From Eutreptiella sp. 'Long Island Sound 2002' (taxonomy: Eukaryota > Euglenozoa > Euglenophyceae > Eutreptiales > Eutreptiaceae), in contig OZ038379.1 of the NCBI GenBank assembly GCA_964036045.1, positions 68,230,719 to 68,294,718 of the forward strand: a stretch of DNA of 64,000 bases, in the 5' to 3' direction. The notes under the pieces are model-generated. The model had not been told where the DNA came from and did no database searches. It was given only the letters and a program-made list of their open reading frames with translations. Made by a program: the position numbers and the translations under genes. Positions within the stretch are counted from its first letter, which is position 1, and each line of letters begins with the position of its first letter. This document shows positions 1 through 10,484 of the stretch, piece after piece.

Positions 1-2
1 GG

Positions 3-424
3 CAGAACCCGTACCACACGCACCCGGAACGCCGGGGCGCGCAAAACTATCCGCAGCCAATCCCGCCCGCCCTCCCGCCGGGGCAGGGCCCGGAGGCGCT
101 ACAGCGGGGCCCCCCGCTCGACACCGCCACCACGGTACAGCAGTGGGGAGGCGACGATGCGAGCGGTGCCGAACCGGACTGCACGAACTGCGGAGCGGTA
201 GCCTGGATGGCAGCCTGCAGGCACCTCACCCGAGATACCACGGGACTCCGGCAGTACAGACCCACGGACCGCACGGCGCTGGCGTCCGCGGTCGCGGCCG
301 TCACCATGGGTCCAGTGGCGGCGTGGCCGGCGCAGCTGCTGCCCCACGTCCCCTGCCGCGACACGCGGCCCCGACGGCCGGCCGCGACGCACGAGCCGAC
401 GGCACCCCTCACGGCAGAGCAACT
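3..424 (+). CDS. LINE-1 ORF1, N-terminal fragment, interrupted at 424
   Basis: An open frame runs from base 3 to the edge of the inverted-repeat insertion at 425, with high GC and codon use like the downstream LINE-1 ORFs. It encodes about 140 residues, Pro/Gln-rich at first. A segment at 180-230 reads CTNCGAVAWMAACRHL. That spacing recalls the Cys box of ubiquitin-specific proteases (N-x-G-N-T-C-W), with Ala (codon 201-203) where the catalytic Cys would be. The same protein plausibly resumes at 10,485 once the insertion and one duplicated base are removed. The start codon is off the left edge. The USP resemblance is my inference and is weak on its own; the open frame and its interruption are seen directly. 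Confidence 0.5.
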
Positions 425-464
425 CACCTATGATTTTAGCAGCTGTTTTTTCCCAAAATTCAAA
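425..464 (+). repeat. left terminal inverted repeat (40 bp)
   Basis: This is a perfect reverse complement of 10,445-10,484. It begins CACCTATGATTTTAGC at the junction with LINE-1 ORF1 and ends in CCCAAAATTCAAA. Identity stops sharply after base 464. Confidence 0.85.
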
Positions 465-519
465 AAGTCGACAAAAAAGGGTTTTTCGCGGGAAATGACC
501 TATTTTTTTGGTTTCTACG

Positions 520-1000
520 GCTCCAAAATAGGGGGGGGGGGTCCTCCTACCCGAATTTTGTCCAAAAATATCAAAACCCTGAAATTTGGCCTATTTTGGG
601 GTATTTTTGCCTGCTCTGGGCTGGTCCTGCAGAACAGTGCTGCACACCAGGGTACCTGCCTATAGAGGATTTTTGACATAAATTCCAATTTTCTTTCGAT
701 TCTCTGGCCCCAAAAAAGGGACGGGGGGGTTCCTCCCACCCGAGCTTTCTTCCAAACCATCAAAAACCCTGGAATTCGGCCTATTTTGGAGTATTTTTGT
801 CTGCTCTGGGGTGGTGCAGCAGAACAGTGCTGCACACCAGTGTACCGGTATAGTATAGTATAGGCACGAAAAAACCATGAAAATAGGTTTTGTACCCAAA
901 AAGACCAAAAGTAACCTTTTGTTTCAATAATACACCCCCCAAATAGCAGGGGGGGGGGGGTTCCTCCTACCCCATTGTTCCCCAAAAATAACAACCTAAG
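520..1000 (+). repeat. tandem repeat, unit about 180-230 bp, 2-3 copies
   Basis: The block GTGCTGCACACCAG recurs at about 640 and 826. The block with a long G run followed by TCCTCCTACCC recurs near 532, 725 and 950. Each copy carries a homopolymeric G run of 7-10 bases next to CCTCC. Short ORFs here are carried by the repeat and show no protein signature. Confidence 0.7.
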
Positions 1001-1180
1001 CCTCAAACATGTGTGTGTACGGTGATAGGCACGCAAAAGCCTACCTATGAACCATATGGAAATGGACCACAAACGGTGCAAAATAGGGCCAAAAACACCT
1101 CAAATGTTCATCGCTCATCCCATTCTTATGCACATACTATCATATTTTATGTAGTTCTTTGGCGTATTTCGCTTTTTTGC
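1000..1180 (+). repeat. solitary copy of the 190-bp satellite found at 8,190-9,945
   Basis: The segment has CAAACATGTGTGTG, then ACGGTGATAGGCACGCAAAAGC, then CCTATGAACCATATGG, and matches the units at 8.2-9.9 kb closely, best of all the one near 9,692. It lies about 7 kb from that array, on the far side of an unrelated satellite. Confidence 0.8.
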
Positions 1181-1183
1181 AAC

Positions 1184-3040
1184 GAGCACCCTCCAATCGG
1201 GAGGGGGGGTGGTTCAGCTGCTTGTTTCAGGCTAAAAAAAAAAATTTGATAAAAAAATGGCTATTTTTCGCCGATTTTGTTGAAAAATGGCAGATTTTGG
1301 GGCATAAGAATGCTGTAAATTGTGTTTGGGCAATCGGTGTGTCCACACAGCATGCTTTTTTGCATCCAGCACCCTCAAAATGGGGGGGGGGGGGCTCTGC
1401 AACTGCCTGTCTGAGGCCAAAATACTTATTTTTTGACCAAGAAACGGCCATTTTTGGCAGTTTTTCCATGAAAAATAGCAAATTTTGGTGCATACAGATG
1501 CTGTAGATTGTGCTTTCGTAGTCCGTGCGTGCATACAGCTTGCTTTTTTGCATCCAGCACCCTCAAAATTGGGGGGGGTCCTTCAACTGCTTGTACGAAG
1601 CCAAAAAAAATCAATATGTGACCAGAAAAGGGCCATTTGTGGCCGTTTTTTTCGTGAAAAACGGCAAATTTTGGTGCGTACGGATGCTGTAAATTGTGTT
1701 TGCGTGATCTGTGTGTCCCTACAATCTGCTTTTTCGTATCCAGCACCCTCAAAATAGGGGGGCAGTCTTCAACCATTTGTCTGAGGCCAAGAAAAATCAT
1801 TCTTTGACCAAGAAATGGCCATTTTTAGCCGTTTTTTCCATGAGAAACGGCAAATTGTGGTGCATACGGATGCTACAAAATGTGTTTTCGTGATCTTTGT
1901 GTGACCACAACTTGCTTTTTTGCATCCAGCACCCTCAAATTAGGGGGGGGGGGGGTCCTTCAACTGCTTGTACAAAGCCAAAAAATCAATATTTGAAAAA
2001 AAACGGCCATTTTTGGCCGGTTTTCATGAAAAATGGCATATTTTGGTGCGTACGGATGCTGTAAATTGTGTTTGCGTGATCTGTGTGTCCCTACAATCTG
2101 CTTTTTTGCATCCAGCACCCTCAAAATAGGGGAGAGCCCAAAAATCTCAACTTTTGACCAAAAAATGGCCATTGTTGGCCGTTTTTTCATGGAAAATGGC
2201 AAATTTTGGTGCGTACGGATGCTGTAAATTGTGTTTGCGTGATCTGTGTGTCCCTACAATCTGCTTTTTCGCATCCAGCACCCTCAAAATAGGGGGGCAG
2301 TCTTCAACCGCTTGTCTGAGGCCAAAAAAAATCATTTTTTGGCCAAGAAATGGCTATTTTTAGCCGTTTTTTCCATGAGAAACGGCAAATTGTGGTGCAT
2401 ACGGATGCTACAAAATGTGTTTTCGTGATCTTTGTGTGACCACAACTTGCTTTTTTGCATCCAGCACCCTCAAATTAGGGGGGGGGGGTCCTTCAACTGC
2501 TTGTACAAAGCCAAAAAAATCAATATTTGACAAAAAAAAGGCCATTTTTGGCCGGTTTTCATGAAAAATGGCATATTTTGGTGCATACGGATGCTGTAAA
2601 TTGTGTTTGCGTGATCTTTGTGTCCCTACAATCTGCTTTTTTGCATCCAGCGCCCTCAGAATAGGGGAGAGCCCAAAAATCTCAACTTTTGACCAAAAAA
2701 TGGCCATTGTTGGCCGTTTTTTTCATGAAAAATGGCAAATTTTGGTGCATACGGATGCTGTAAATTGTGTTTGCGTGACCTGTGTGTGACTACAACTTGC
2801 TTTTTCACATCCAGCATCCTCAAAATAGGGGGGGGGTCTTCAACTGCTTGTCTGAGGCCAACAAACTCAATTTTTGACCGAAAAACGGCCATTTTTGGCC
2901 GTTTTTTCATGGAAAAACGGCAGATTTTAGTGCATACGGATGTTGCAAATTGTGTGAGTCACGATCTGTGTGTCCCTACAATCTCTTTTTTCGCATCCAG
3001 CACCCTCAAAATAGGGGAGGGGGGTCCCTGACCTGTTGTT
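1184..3040 (+). repeat. satellite array, 186-bp unit (with 163-bp variants), about 10 copies
   Basis: The marker CCAGCACCCTCAAA (or one-base variants) falls at 1365, 1554, 1740, 1925, 2112, 2275, 2461, 2647, 2811 and 2997. Spacings are 185-189 bp with two of 163-164 bp; at least one of the short units lacks the stretch after the G run. Each unit has a G run (mostly 6-13 bases) followed by CTTCAACTGCTTG, a near-palindromic TGGCCATTTTTGGCCG, and GGTGCATACGGATGCTG. ORFs of 60-125 codons on both strands are by-products of the array. Confidence 0.9.
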
Positions 3041-3630
3041 CAGGGGGCAAAGGCAACATTTTGGACCCATGGTACAGCCTGAAATATGGGGGGGGGGGGC
3101 TTTGGATAATCTTTTTTTCAAACGCAACAAATGATGCCCAAGACATCTTCCTTGTGGAGAAGGGGACCACCTTGAGAAATACAGAACCTGCATCCATCCC
3201 TGTGTGCACCATGGTCCGCACATGTTGACTGATCATTTGAGGACATTTGGAAAGAGCAACAACTTGAGCATGAAATTCTGGGCCAAATTGTGCACTGAGC
3301 AGTGCCTGCACTGAGTAGTGCATTTGCCCCATGGGGTCCCTCCCTCCTCCAAGGAGCACAGCATTCCTGCACCCAAGGCCAATACTCATACTGCATTGGA
3401 CTGTATGCACTGGCTAGCAGAGGTTTGCTCGACGGCTTGCCAAACAAGATGATCTGAAACACCAGAATTAAATTAAAGACCACGGTCTCCATGCTCCCCA
3501 ATAGGAGTGGGATTTGTTTTCAGATCCAGGAGGCCTCCATGGAGTAGGCCAGAACGGATGCCCCATTGAGAATGTTCCCAGGTATGGCCAACAAAAATCA
3601 GTAAATACAGAGGTCCTGCCAAAACTCAGT
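3041..3630. other. non-repetitive spacer inside the 10-kb insertion
   Basis: I see no tandem structure and no convincing coding sequence here. Overlapping ORFs of 92-134 codons occur on both strands without recognisable motifs. One further G run occurs at about 3,090. Confidence 0.4.
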
Positions 3631-3635
3631 GCAGT

Positions 3636-4000
3636 GTGCACAGTGCATGCGTACGGTGTGCACAGTGCGCATGTTCACAGTGCGTGTGTGAAGTGTGCGG
3701 AATGCGTGCATGCGCACAGTGCAAATGTTCACAGTGTGTGCGTGCAGTGTGCACAATGCGGGCGACGATGAGTGCGTGCAGTGTGTACAATGCGTGCGTG
3801 CAGCGTGCACAGTGCGTGCGTGCAGCATGCACAGTGCATGCGTGCAGTTTGCACAATGCGTGCGTGCAGTGTGCACAGTGCGTGCGGGCAGTGTGCACAG
3901 TGCGTGCGTCCAGTTTGCACAATGCGGGCGTGCAGCGTGCACAGTGCGTGCGTGCAGTTTGCACAATGCGGGCGTGCAGCGTGCACAATGCGTGCGTGCA
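3636..4000 (+). repeat. 22-bp minisatellite, first array
   Basis: The unit is close to GTGTGCACAATGCGTGCGTGCA (two halves: GTGTGCACAATG and CGTGCGTGCA), repeated head to tail with one-base variants; the left part is less regular. The sequence is largely alternating purine and pyrimidine. Because 22 is not a multiple of 3, all frames cycle and stay open, giving false Cys/Ala/Val-rich or His/Thr/Cys-rich ORFs on both strands. Confidence 0.9.
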
Positions 4001-4640
4001 CACTACAAACATTTTCATCAAGCCCCCATCCCCCATTTGGTTGCGTTAACGCCACCCTGCAATCGACGCTGCCGTAACCATTTGCCCAAATATCAAAAAA
4101 GCTGTCATAATGGTTGCCATGATAGCAACCACTGCCGCCATCGCTTTTCCTAGGGATGAAAAGTTGGAATGTGTTGTGAGAGGCGGTGAGGGACTCACTT
4201 ACCGCCATGCCAGCGACCGCGCATCACAGGGGGTAGGTACCGAGGGTGGCAGAAACTGGATTCCTGCTTGCACAAAACAAAATTCAAAAAACAGTGAGAC
4301 CCACAGACTGATCACTGTACTGTGTCATGTGTTGCGGCCATGCAACTCTTTCGCATGAAATGGAATCCCTGCATGCGGTGGCACTACGTATTCCTACTGC
4401 CTTGATAACCAATGCGCAATGCAACAACGTACCGCTTCAATGATCGTAACCACAACATTTCCAATCCACTCAATGAGCCCAAGCTTTTCGAGACGTGCAT
4501 GAGATGCGCATGAGCACAAAGAGTGCTGCAAAGAACAAGAGGGTGCCCCACTCAACGTGCTCCAGCAGGGGCTCCCTCTCTGTGTCTGCCAGCAGCACCA
4601 GTGTCATGAATCCAAGGATTGCAATCCAGAGAGCGTCAAA
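4001..4640 (+). repeat. 640-bp direct duplication, copy 1
   Basis: The segment starting ACTACAAACATTTTCATC and ending near GAGAGCGTCAAATGCAGC is repeated almost exactly at 4,931-5,565. An extra stretch near 4,495 accounts for the roughly 10-bp offset change between copies. It sits between two 22-bp arrays, so the duplicated unit is array plus unique flank. Confidence 0.9.
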
Positions 4641-4930
4641 TGCAGCATGCACAGTGCGTGCGTGCAGCGTGCACAGTGCGTGCGTGCAGTGTCCAAAATG
4701 CGTGCGTGCAGCATGCACAATGCGGGCGTGCAGCGTGCACAATGCGTGCGTGCAGCGTGCACAATGTGTGCGTGCAGTGTGCACAATGCGTGCGTGCAGT
4801 GTGCACAATGCGGGCGTGCAGCGTGCACAATGCGGGCATGCAGCGTGCACAATGCGTGCGTGCAGTGTGCACAGTGCGTGCGTGCAGTTTGCACAATGCG
4901 GGCGTGCAGCGTGCACAATGCGTGCGTGCA
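4641..4930 (+). repeat. 22-bp minisatellite, second array
   Basis: Same unit as at 3,636-4,000, about 13 copies, ending in the same CGTGCGTGCACACTACAAACA junction as the first array. This shows the arrays were duplicated together with the flanking 640-bp segment. Confidence 0.9.
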
Positions 4931-5565
4931 CACTACAAACATTTTCATCAAGCCCCCATCCCCCATTTGGTTGCGTTAACGCCACCCTGCAATCGACGCT
5001 GCCGTAACCATTTGCCCAAATATCAAAAAAGCTGTCATAATGGTTGCCATGATAGCAACCACTGCCGCCATCGCTTTTCCTAGGGATGAAAAGTTGGAAT
5101 GTGTTGTGAGAGGCGGTGAGGGACTCACTTACCGCCATGCCAGCGACCGCGCATCACAGGGGGTAGGTACCGAGGGTGGCAGAAACTGGATTCCTGCTTG
5201 CACAAAACAAAATTCAAAAAACAGTGAGACCCACAGACTGATCACTGTACTGTGTCATGTGTTGCGGCCATGCAACTTTTTCGCATGAAATGGAATCCCT
5301 GCATGCGGTGGCATTACGTATTCCTACTGCCTTGATAACCAATGCGCAATGCAACAACGTACCGCTTCAATGATCGTAACCACAACATTTCCAATCCACT
5401 CAACGAGCCCAAGCTTTTCGAGACTGTGCATGAGCACAAAGAGTGCTGCAAAGAACAAGAGGGTGCCCCTCTCAACGTGCTCCAGCAGGGGCTCCCTCTC
5501 TGTGTCTGCCAGCAGCACCAATGTCATGAATCCAAAGATTGCAATCCAGAGAGCGTCAAATGCAG
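4931..5565 (+). repeat. 640-bp direct duplication, copy 2
   Basis: Near-identical to 4,001-4,640. The copies differ at scattered single bases (for example CTCTTTCG against CTTTTTCG near the ATGAAATGG motif). After this copy the sequence diverges at TGCAGCTTCAGC. Confidence 0.9.
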
Positions 5566-7790
5566 CTTCAGCACATTCTTGATGTTACTGATTCCCATGA
5601 AACAGTACCCTTGTGGCCAGGTCCCAAAATAATGCGGTACATGCACATGTTGTATCGTGGACACGCGGCACCTTGAACAGGAGGGGGAGGAACGCCGCCA
5701 AGGCCTCTTGCATCCTCAATACCAAGGCGTCATCCGGCCTCAACGCCTCAACGGCGGCATATGAACCGACGGCAACATGTATCGGCGACTGGCCCTGTGT
5801 GATGCACAGAAGGGGATGCAAAGCTCATCAGCGTGTCTGTCACAATGCCGCCTTTCGCAATGAACAGACTTCAACTTTCCTTTTGCGCCAGCGCTCATTC
5901 GGGCAGGAGTGCTCACAGTGGGTCAGTTTTTGGAGGATGACTTGAACGAGTGTCTTCGCCCCCACGTGGCACCCTATTTATCGCAAAGCGATCGCAGAAT
6001 TTGCTGCATCTGCAGTCCGGAACGCGCCGTTCCAGCATGCCTTGCATCGAGTCCACCCCACAAAAAAAAAGGGTTAAGAGGCGATGGCCAAGAGAATAAG
6101 ATGCGCGCAGTGTGCACAATGCGTGCGTGCAGTGTGCACCGTGCGTGCGTGCATACTTTGTGTACTCGAGGAAAGTTTTGGCTTCCTTAACCCATCCCTA
6201 AAACCCTTTCCCATCTCTCTCCATTTCAAGGTCGTGCGGGGCCACTTGGCTGGCGTCGTTCATGGCATCATTTCGGAATGCTTGGATACACACCCGCCCT
6301 GTGTCCCGAAGCCCCCCCAACATGCACAAAGCATGCACAGGGCACGCACAACGCATGCATGCCCCACCTCTGCCGCGTGCGTGCAGCGTGCACAATGTGT
6401 GTGTGCAGTGTGCACAGTGCAAAACGCAATGCCAAAGGCACGAGCAAAAGCTCCACAGTGTCAAAAAGACATAATCTGAGTCGGGAACGGACAAACAGCG
6501 AAGGTGTTCTGTCACCCAGACCCAGAGATTTTCGCTGAAACTCTTAGCAGACAGAAGGCACTAATATTGTGACACACTGATATTGTGCATGCGTGCGTGC
6601 ATGCAGTGTGCACAATGCGTGCGCGCAGTGTGCACAGTTGGTGCGTGCGTGCAACATGGGATGTGCACGGGGCACATAGTGCATACCATCAAGAGCCGAG
6701 GCGTGATACGTTGCTACTTCTTGTTTTCTCTTGATGCGTTGGCCGCAAGCTCCAACATCTCATTGCTCAGGAACTCCAACACAGCAGCCACATGCACAGT
6801 TGCTCCCTTGCCAACACTGGAAGAGTACCGCCAATTTGCGGGATAGACAACATTGCTTTGAGAAGAGAAGTGGAGCATCATGCATCGTGCATCATGGATT
6901 GCAACTGCAGCAGAATTATCAACCACCACAACGGCAAGCCAAACCACCACTTGAATGGAGAGATGGGACAGGCGGGCAAAAAATGACAGACACAACTGTG
7001 ATATTTCCTCTGCGATATTTCAACTATGATATTTCAAGCATGGACCCACAAGCTCCCTAACGGTTGCTTCTGTCCTCCACCACTGGGTCGAATTTAAGCA
7101 TTCCCATACAATTCACCCAACATACCATCAATATGCAAATGCAAATGTGTGTGCATGCATGGAGTTATCTTGTTGGGTTCCACAAATCACTCAGGTTGGT
7201 AATCACGACGAAATCACAACGAAATCACTCTAATCCACATTTGTGGCTTCAAAAGTGCAAATATGGCTATTCAGGGGCACTTTTTGCACCCTCCGGAAGA
7301 TTATCTTGAGTAAAAGGCATGTAGGGTCACAATTTGTTGCTTGGCAAGCCTAACCGAGCTCTAGGGAAAAATTTCATCAATGCCAAATCACACGAAAACA
7401 CAGCGACAGCAATGAAATCAACCATTGTGGGTTCAAAAGTGCAAATACAGCTGTTTGGAAGATTGTTGCCACCAAGTGTTTCTAGGACATTGCCTAAGCC
7501 AGCTCTTTGGGTTGCCATGCAACGCGCGTTGCAATGCACATTGGTAGATTCCACTGAGTGTGTGTGGTGTGTGTTGTGTGTGTGATATTTCATCTGCCCA
7601 TAACGAGACACATGACATGGGCAACCATCCAATTTGAAACCGGATGAAATTTCCCCCATACCTCGTTAGGTCACAAACATTATATGAGTGCGATGTGGGC
7701 AATGAAGCAATGGCAGCGCAAACACAAAGCCAGGCAATGTTCTCAAACTGCCTCATCTACGTCAGCATAGGAGCCATTGCTTAGCCCTGT
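5566..7790. other. mostly unique AT/GC-balanced sequence with short 22-bp islets
   Basis: Short patches of the 22-bp minisatellite recur at about 6,105-6,155, 6,380-6,420 and 6,595-6,650. The stretch at 7,555-7,585 is a GTGT-rich microsatellite. ORFs up to about 130 codons overlap on both strands and several are carried by the repeat patches. I recognise no protein. Confidence 0.5.
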
Positions 7791-7886
7791 GGGTTGTACC
7801 AAAGGGAAATCACATTTGGTTGCCATGCATGCTCGCAATTCACTCTTCCCTCACTGTCTTTTGACCATTCGTTCACCCTTAGTTCA

Positions 7887-8187
7887 CTGTCTTTTCACCC
7901 TTTGCTCACCCTACCTAGGAAGGCGTAATACACAGGACAAGCCTCCTCTTGGCACAAAAAGCACGCAACAAGGGCATGAAGGCAGTGAGACAATCTTTGT
8001 ATATTAGAATATGTGGTGTGGAGCAATGTCATGTTCGATCACCGTCTTTTCACCCTTCGCTCACCCTACCTCGGAAGGCGTAATACACAGGAAATACCTC
8101 CTCTTGGCACACAAAGCACGCAACAATGGCATGAAGGCAGTGAGACAATCTTTGTATATGATTATATGTGGTGTGGAACAACGTCAG
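7887..8187 (+). repeat. 155-bp tandem duplication
   Basis: GTCTTTTCACCC, then GGAAGGCGTAATACACAGG, then GCATGAAGGCAGTGAGAC occurs twice with a 155-bp offset (7,889 and 8,044), with a few substitutions. Confidence 0.85.
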
Positions 8188-8189
8188 GT

Positions 8190-9945
8190 ATGACAAGAAA
8201 TTTGCAATACTTGTCCACCGTGGATATGGACCACAAAAGGTGCAAAAATGGGCCGAAAACACCTCAAATCTACATTGTTCAACCCACTCCTGTGCACATA
8301 GTATCATATTTCATTTATTACCTAGCATTCAAATACTTATAATACCATCTTTTGCCCCAAACATGTGTGTGGACGGTGATAGGTGATCAAAACCCTACCT
8401 ATGAACCATATGGATATGGAGCACAAATGGTGCAAAAACGGGCCAAAAACACCTCAAATCTACATTGTTCAACCCACTCCTGTGCACATAGTATCATATT
8501 TTATTTCTTACCCAGCATTCAAATGCTTACAATACGATCCTATGCCCCAAACATGTGTGTGGACGGTGATAGGTGATCAAAACCCTACCTATGAACCATA
8601 TGGATATGGAGCGCAAAAGGTGCAAAAACGGGCCAAAAACACCTCAAATCTACATCGTTCATCACATTCTTATGCCCGTAGTATCATATTTTATGTAGTT
8701 CTTATCATTCAAATGCATACAATACCAACCCAAGCCCCAAACATGTGTGTGGACGGTGATAGGTGATCAAAACCCTACCTATGAACCATATGGATATGGA
8801 GCACAAATGGTGCAAAAACGGGCCGAAAACACCTCAAAGCTACATTGTTCATCCCATGCTTGTGCCCGTAGTATCATATTTTATTTCTTACCCAGCATTC
8901 AAATGCTTACAATACCATCCTATGCCCCAAACATGTGTGTGGACGGTGATAGGTGATCAAAACCCTACCTATGAACCATATGGATATGGAGCGCAAAAGG
9001 TGCAAAAACGGGCCAAAAACACCTCAAATCTACATCGTTCATCCCATTCTTATGCCCGTAGTATCATAGTTTATGTAGTTCTTATCATTCAAATGCATAC
9101 AATACCAACCCAAGCCCCAAACATGTGTGTGGACGGTGATAGGTGATCAAAACCCTACCTATGAACCATATGGATATTGGACCACAAACGGTGCAAAATA
9201 GGGCCAAAAACACCTCAAATCTTCATCGTTCATCCCATTCTTATGCACATACTATCATATTATATGTAGCACCTATCATACGAATGCTTACAATAACAAC
9301 CTAAGCCCCAAACATGTGTGTGGACGGTGATAGGCACGCAAAAACCCACCTATGAACCATATGGAAATGGACTACAAAACGGTGCAAAATGGGGCCAAAA
9401 ACACCTCAAATGTTCATTGTTCATCCCATTCTTTTGCCCGTAGTATCATATTTTATGTAGTTGTTATCATTGAAATGCATACAATACCAACCCAAGCCCC
9501 AAACATCTGTGTGGACGGTGATAGGTGATCAAAACCCTACCTATGAACCATATGGATGTTGGACCACAAACGGTGCAAAATAGGGCCAAAAACACCTCAA
9601 ATCTTCATCGTTCATCCCATTATTATGCACATACTATCATATTATATGTAGCACCTATCATACGAATGCTTACAATAACAACCTAAGCCCCAAACATGTG
9701 TGTGTACGGTGATAGGCACGCAAAAGCCTACCTATGAACCATATGGAAATGGACCACAAACGGTGCAAAATAGGGCCAAAAACACCTCAAATGTTCATTG
9801 TTCATCCCATTCTTATGCACATAGTATCATATTTTATGTAGTTCTTATCATTCAAATGCATACAATACCAACCCAAGCCCCAAACATGTGTGTGGACAGT
9901 GATAGGTGATCAAAACCCTACCTATGAACCATATGGATATTGGGC
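8190..9945 (+). repeat. satellite array, 190-bp unit, about 9 copies
   Basis: AAACATGTGTGTG falls at 8359, 8549, 8739, 8929, 9119, 9310, 9692 and 9882, with a variant (ATCTGTGTG) at about 9501. The period is therefore 190-191 bp. Each unit contains GGACGGTGATAGG, CCTATGAACCATATGGA, a GGGCC(A/G)AAAACACCTCAAA block and an ATCATATT(T/A)TAT block. Two alternating subtypes (GGTGATCAAAACC and GGCACGCAAAAGC) suggest a higher-order repeat. The 60-127 codon ORFs are repeat shadows. Confidence 0.92.
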
Positions 9946-10444
9946 CGCATGGTGCATGAGAAAGGGATGAATAGCCTAGAATAAAGGCAAAACATCGCTT
10001 GTCATGTAGGCTTCTACCAATGGTGATGACAATTTGTTCATATATCACCTCTATACCACCTCTTCCAGCCCTGTAAGGCCCTCTACATGGCCTCCATAGA
10101 CCCTAAAACCATGAAAAAGAGTGGTTTTTGGCTAGAAAAGTGTGAATTTCTCAAAATCTGTGCCTGCCAATCTGGATTTTTTTAGGTCAGCAACAAGGTA
10201 TTGATCTCGGGGACACGCTCATGCCTTTACTTTGCTTCCAACTGCGAAAAAAAGTGGACTTTTTGGCGATTTTCTATTGCGCACGGCGGTCGGGAATCTG
10301 AAACTCGCGTACGCGGCAGTTGCTGACAGTTGATCTGCGGCTCCAGCTCCAGCGACAGCATAATTTGGTTAAAATTTTGAGAAAACACAAAAACAACAGT
10401 ACTACTGTGTACAGTTTGATATCGCCGTTCTGAAAATGCATGAC
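9946..10444. other. unassigned right arm of the insertion
   Basis: About 500 bp of non-tandem sequence between the 190-bp satellite and the right terminal inverted repeat. No ORF or recognised motif. It is the only arm-like unique sequence next to a terminus. Confidence 0.4.
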
Positions 10445-10484
10445 TTTGAATTTTGGGAAAAAACAGCTGCTAAAATCATAGGTG
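10445..10484 (-). repeat. right terminal inverted repeat (40 bp)
   Basis: Perfect inverse of 425-464, ending AAAATCATAGGTG at the junction with LINE-1 ORF1. An ATG at 10,436 lies just outside and reads through the repeat into ORF1, so the apparent 504-codon ORF starts in transposon sequence and not at the native ORF1 start. Confidence 0.85.

Larger units (their letters stand above)
425..10484. mobile_element. 10,060-bp insertion with 40-bp terminal inverted repeats, filled with satellites
   Basis: The outermost 40 bp on each side (425-464 and 10,445-10,484) are perfect inverted copies, beginning CACCTATGATTTTAGCAGCT. The flanks on both sides are GC-rich coding sequence, while the inside is A/T-richer and made almost only of tandem repeats. 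No transposase ORF is visible, so it would be non-autonomous. A clear target-site duplication is not seen: the left flank ends CAACT and the right flank begins TATAC. Joining the ORF1 frame requires removing one base, consistent with at most a 1-nt duplication. It could be a DNA transposon that accumulated satellites, or a satellite array mobilised between two inverted ends. Confidence 0.65.

Noticed and set aside
3598-5138. Cys/His/Ala-rich ORFs on both strands (120-222 codons)
   Set aside because: They are translations of the 22-bp minisatellite in successive frames; open frames on both strands over the same bases follow from the repeat unit.
8190-9945. CRISPR-like array
   Set aside because: The 190-bp period has conserved sequence over the whole unit and no unique spacers. 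It is a eukaryotic satellite in a transposon context.
425-10484. The 10-kb block as a spliceosomal intron of ORF1
   Set aside because: The left edge has no GT donor at the frame junction, and perfect 40-bp inverted ends fit a transposon better. Removing it restores the frame only after taking off one extra base.
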